This document shows, in pieces, positions 62,491 to 64,000 of a stretch of DNA of 64,000 nt. This DNA comes from Listeria grandensis FSL F6-0971 (GTDB lineage Bacteria; Bacillota; Bacilli; Lactobacillales; Listeriaceae). Where the stretch lies: contig NZ_AODD01000002.1 in assembly GCF_000525835.1 (NCBI RefSeq), positions 606,256-670,255 on the forward strand, written 5' to 3'. The translations under genes and the position numbers were made by a program. Under the pieces are notes generated by a model. The model saw only the letters and a list, made by a program, of their open reading frames with translations. It searched no databases and was not told the origin of the DNA. How positions within the stretch are numbered: the stretch's first letter is position 1; every line of letters starts with the position of its first letter.

Positions 62491-62986
62491 CTACTCTTCA
62501 TTCGAAGATACCCGTTTTATATGTTCATTTATTAATCTCACCCCGCTACTATTATTATCTTTAGGCAGTATACCCAGTCTCTCGTATTTCCAAATGGTCA
62601 CACGTTCATAGAAAGTATACCCGTACTCGTCCAATGCATCATAACTATAATTTATTTCAAAGCTACCAGTAGAATCTAGAGTAAAATTCACACTTTTCCA
62701 TGCCTCTTGTTTATTAATTATAAATTCGTTCCATAATGACCTTAAACAATTATCAAGCTTGTCCGTCTCCGCTTCAATTAACTCCTCATCTACACCCTCC
62801 ATATCTTCAATTTCCAAGCTATAAATAGGAGTATTGGTGTCTTTAGGATAGTAGTAAAAAAAAAGTCGCATCTCTTTCTTCATCCACCTCAGAATATAAT
62901 AAAAACTTGTCCCATTCTTCTGGAATTATCTGCATTACATGATTGGCTATCTCTTGGTATAATCGCTCCATATTTTCTGTATTCAT
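62491..62986 (-). CDS. YezG/DUF600-type immunity protein, frameshifted in this sequence
   Basis: Real ATG at 62986 (MNTENMERLYQEIANHVMQI), a common opening for this family. The frame breaks at the nine-A tract 62856-62864; eight would give DATFFYYYPKD and the rest, including NFTLDSTGSFEINYSYDALD. About 164 residues. These proteins neutralise nuclease LXG toxins such as YeeF. The toxin stop and this ATG are adjacent (TAAATG), and its RBS GGAGG is formed by the last toxin codons, so expression is coupled. Confidence 0.88.
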
Positions 62987-64000
62987 TTATTTTCCTCCAT
63001 ATGTGTTATTCAGTTTCTCTTTGAAAGGTTCACCATCAATTGTATATCTTATTTCAAATTTAGATGGACGTTTTGACATCCCCTCATATTTAGGTTTTAT
63101 TTCAACCTCTACAATTTTGCCCTGCGAAAGCGCTGTTGCCCAATCATTTTCAATTTTTTTATAGGCACTAACATTAACGTTACCATTCATGGCTACAATA
63201 TTGTCAATAAGCGGGGAACCATTAAATCTGGTTGCAATTAAATGACCACCGTGATCACCCTGTGTACTCGGCGCTTTAATCCTATCTTCCCCGCCAGCTT
63301 TCAACTGATGAGTCGCATTCCTTTCACCAATTTGTAAGCTTAAAGGTCCTTTCGCACTGTTTATACGTCCTTGACTATCCGTTTTATACAAGTATCCATT
63401 ACTAGCATACTTAACATTTGGTTTTAACTCATACTCACTTAAAAAATGATTGTTATCTTTGAGTACAAATCGGTTAGATGTTCCTTGATAATCCTTCCCC
63501 TTGAGCTTTACATCACTATATATCTTGCTGACGCTATTCTTAGGTAACTTGATTCCTTTACTCTTCATTGTGATGCCGCCTAATAAGGCAAACGAAATAA
63601 TTGAAAAGCTTTGCATTTTTGTCAGTGGTACATCGGGATTTAGTATATTAATGCCTTTCACTGCGCCCACCATATAATCCGTCATGAAATCGCCAGTTTC
63701 CTCGGATGTCACTTTAATTGTACCATCTTTTAAGCCGTCATTGTAGGCAATACTCGCTTCTGCGGTTTCGTGATTCGTGATGCCATTTTTACTTAAGACC
63801 CAGTAACTACCTTCCAGCGTCTTCGTGTAATCATCGAAATTATACGTTTTCTTTGGCTTCTTCTCTGGTACTAGATGGTTCAACCAGCCCAGTTGCATTT
63901 TGCTGGAATCGTAGGTGTGTGTTGTCGCATTGAATGCTTTTCCTGCCATGATTTCATTCACGCCGGTCTTCACTTGGTACATCCGCGATAAAACATCATA
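62987..64000 (-). CDS. Polymorphic toxin C-terminal part with DNA/RNA non-specific endonuclease domain (partial, 5' end outside window)
   Basis: Open from the right edge (YDVLSRMYQVKTGVNEIMAG), as in LXG-type proteins exported by the type VII system; the LXG helices themselves would be outside the window. Residues about 190-330 form an Endonuclease_NS_2 domain: NGYLYKTDSQGRINSAKGPL, then QGDHGGHLIATRFNG (catalytic His), DNIVAMNGNVNVSAYKKIE and EIRYTIDGEPFKEKLNN. Followed immediately by the cognate immunity gene. AT-rich compared with the core genes, suggesting transfer. Confidence 0.85.
   Translation of the reverse strand, partial: YDVLSRMYQVKTGVNEIMAGKAFNATTHTYDSSKMQLGWLNHLVPEKKPKKTYNFDDYTKTLEGSYWVLSKNGITNHETAEASIAYNDGLKDGTIKVTSEETGDFMTDYMVGAVKGINILNPDVPLTKMQSFSIISFALLGGITMKSKGIKLPKNSVSKIYSDVKLKGKDYQGTSNRFVLKDNNHFLSEYELKPNVKYASNGYLYKTDSQGRINSAKGPLSLQIGERNATHQLKAGGEDRIKAPSTQGDHGGHLIATRFNGSPLIDNIVAMNGNVNVSAYKKIENDWATALSQGKIVEVEIKPKYEGMSKRPSKFEIRYTIDGEPFKEKLNNTYGGK

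Overview
The window is almost entirely core chromosome of a low-GC Gram-positive bacterium. Its gene order matches Listeria: inorganic pyrophosphatase, nfo, cshB, ispH, Nif3, trmK, rpoD, dnaG, yqxD, yqfL, glyS-glyQ, recO, era-cdd-dgkA-ybeY-pgpH-phoH, yqeY-rpsU, rsmE-prmA-dnaJ-dnaK-grpE-hrcA-hemW-lepA, rpsT, holA-comEC-comEB-comEA, yqeM-rsfS-yqeK-nadD-yhbY-aroE-yqeH-yqeG, pepF, mtnN-yrrS-greA-udk-yrrM-mltG, dedA, DUF1292-ruvX-reoM-alaS, then an ABC transporter with a two-component system. From memory this is the lmo1448 to lmo1508 block of L. monocytogenes. The sequence looks less AT-rich than L. monocytogenes, so a higher-GC Listeria sensu lato species is my best guess (inference).

Layout: 1-0.6 kb holds a partial GNAT acetyltransferase. 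0.66-15.4 kb carries DNA repair, RNA helicase, isoprenoid, tRNA modification, the dnaG-rpoD macromolecular synthesis genes and a T-box-controlled glycyl-tRNA synthetase. 15.4-26.5 kb carries recO, an unrelated membrane protein on the opposite strand, ribosome maturation and c-di-AMP genes, rpsU and the start of the heat-shock cluster. 26.5-33.3 kb has dnaK, grpE and hrcA under a CIRCE operator, then hemW and lepA. 33.5-43.9 kb has rpsT, the late competence genes and a ribosome-assembly/NAD/shikimate operon. 44-55.7 kb has pepF, methylthioadenosine salvage, greA, udk, mltG, dedA and T-box-controlled alaS.

55.7-64 kb is accessory or lineage-variable. It holds a promoter-driven hairpin RNA with a 25-codon ORF, an EVE-domain gene, a 5'-truncated isochorismatase-family gene, a FtsX-type ABC transporter with its two-component system, and a visibly AT-rich island. 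The island has a DUF2971 protein, a YezG-type immunity protein and the C-terminal part of a polymorphic nuclease toxin running off the right edge.

Two further properties stand out. First, at least a dozen genes, including essential ones (ispH, nadD, grpE, rpsU), carry single-base indels, mostly in homopolymers. This points to sequencing or assembly error rather than gene decay. Second, there are undescribed-looking intergenic palindromic repeats: a 148-bp tandem array between dnaG and rpoD with a diverged single relative between greA and yrrS, and a 266-bp inverted-repeat element between rsfS and yqeM.
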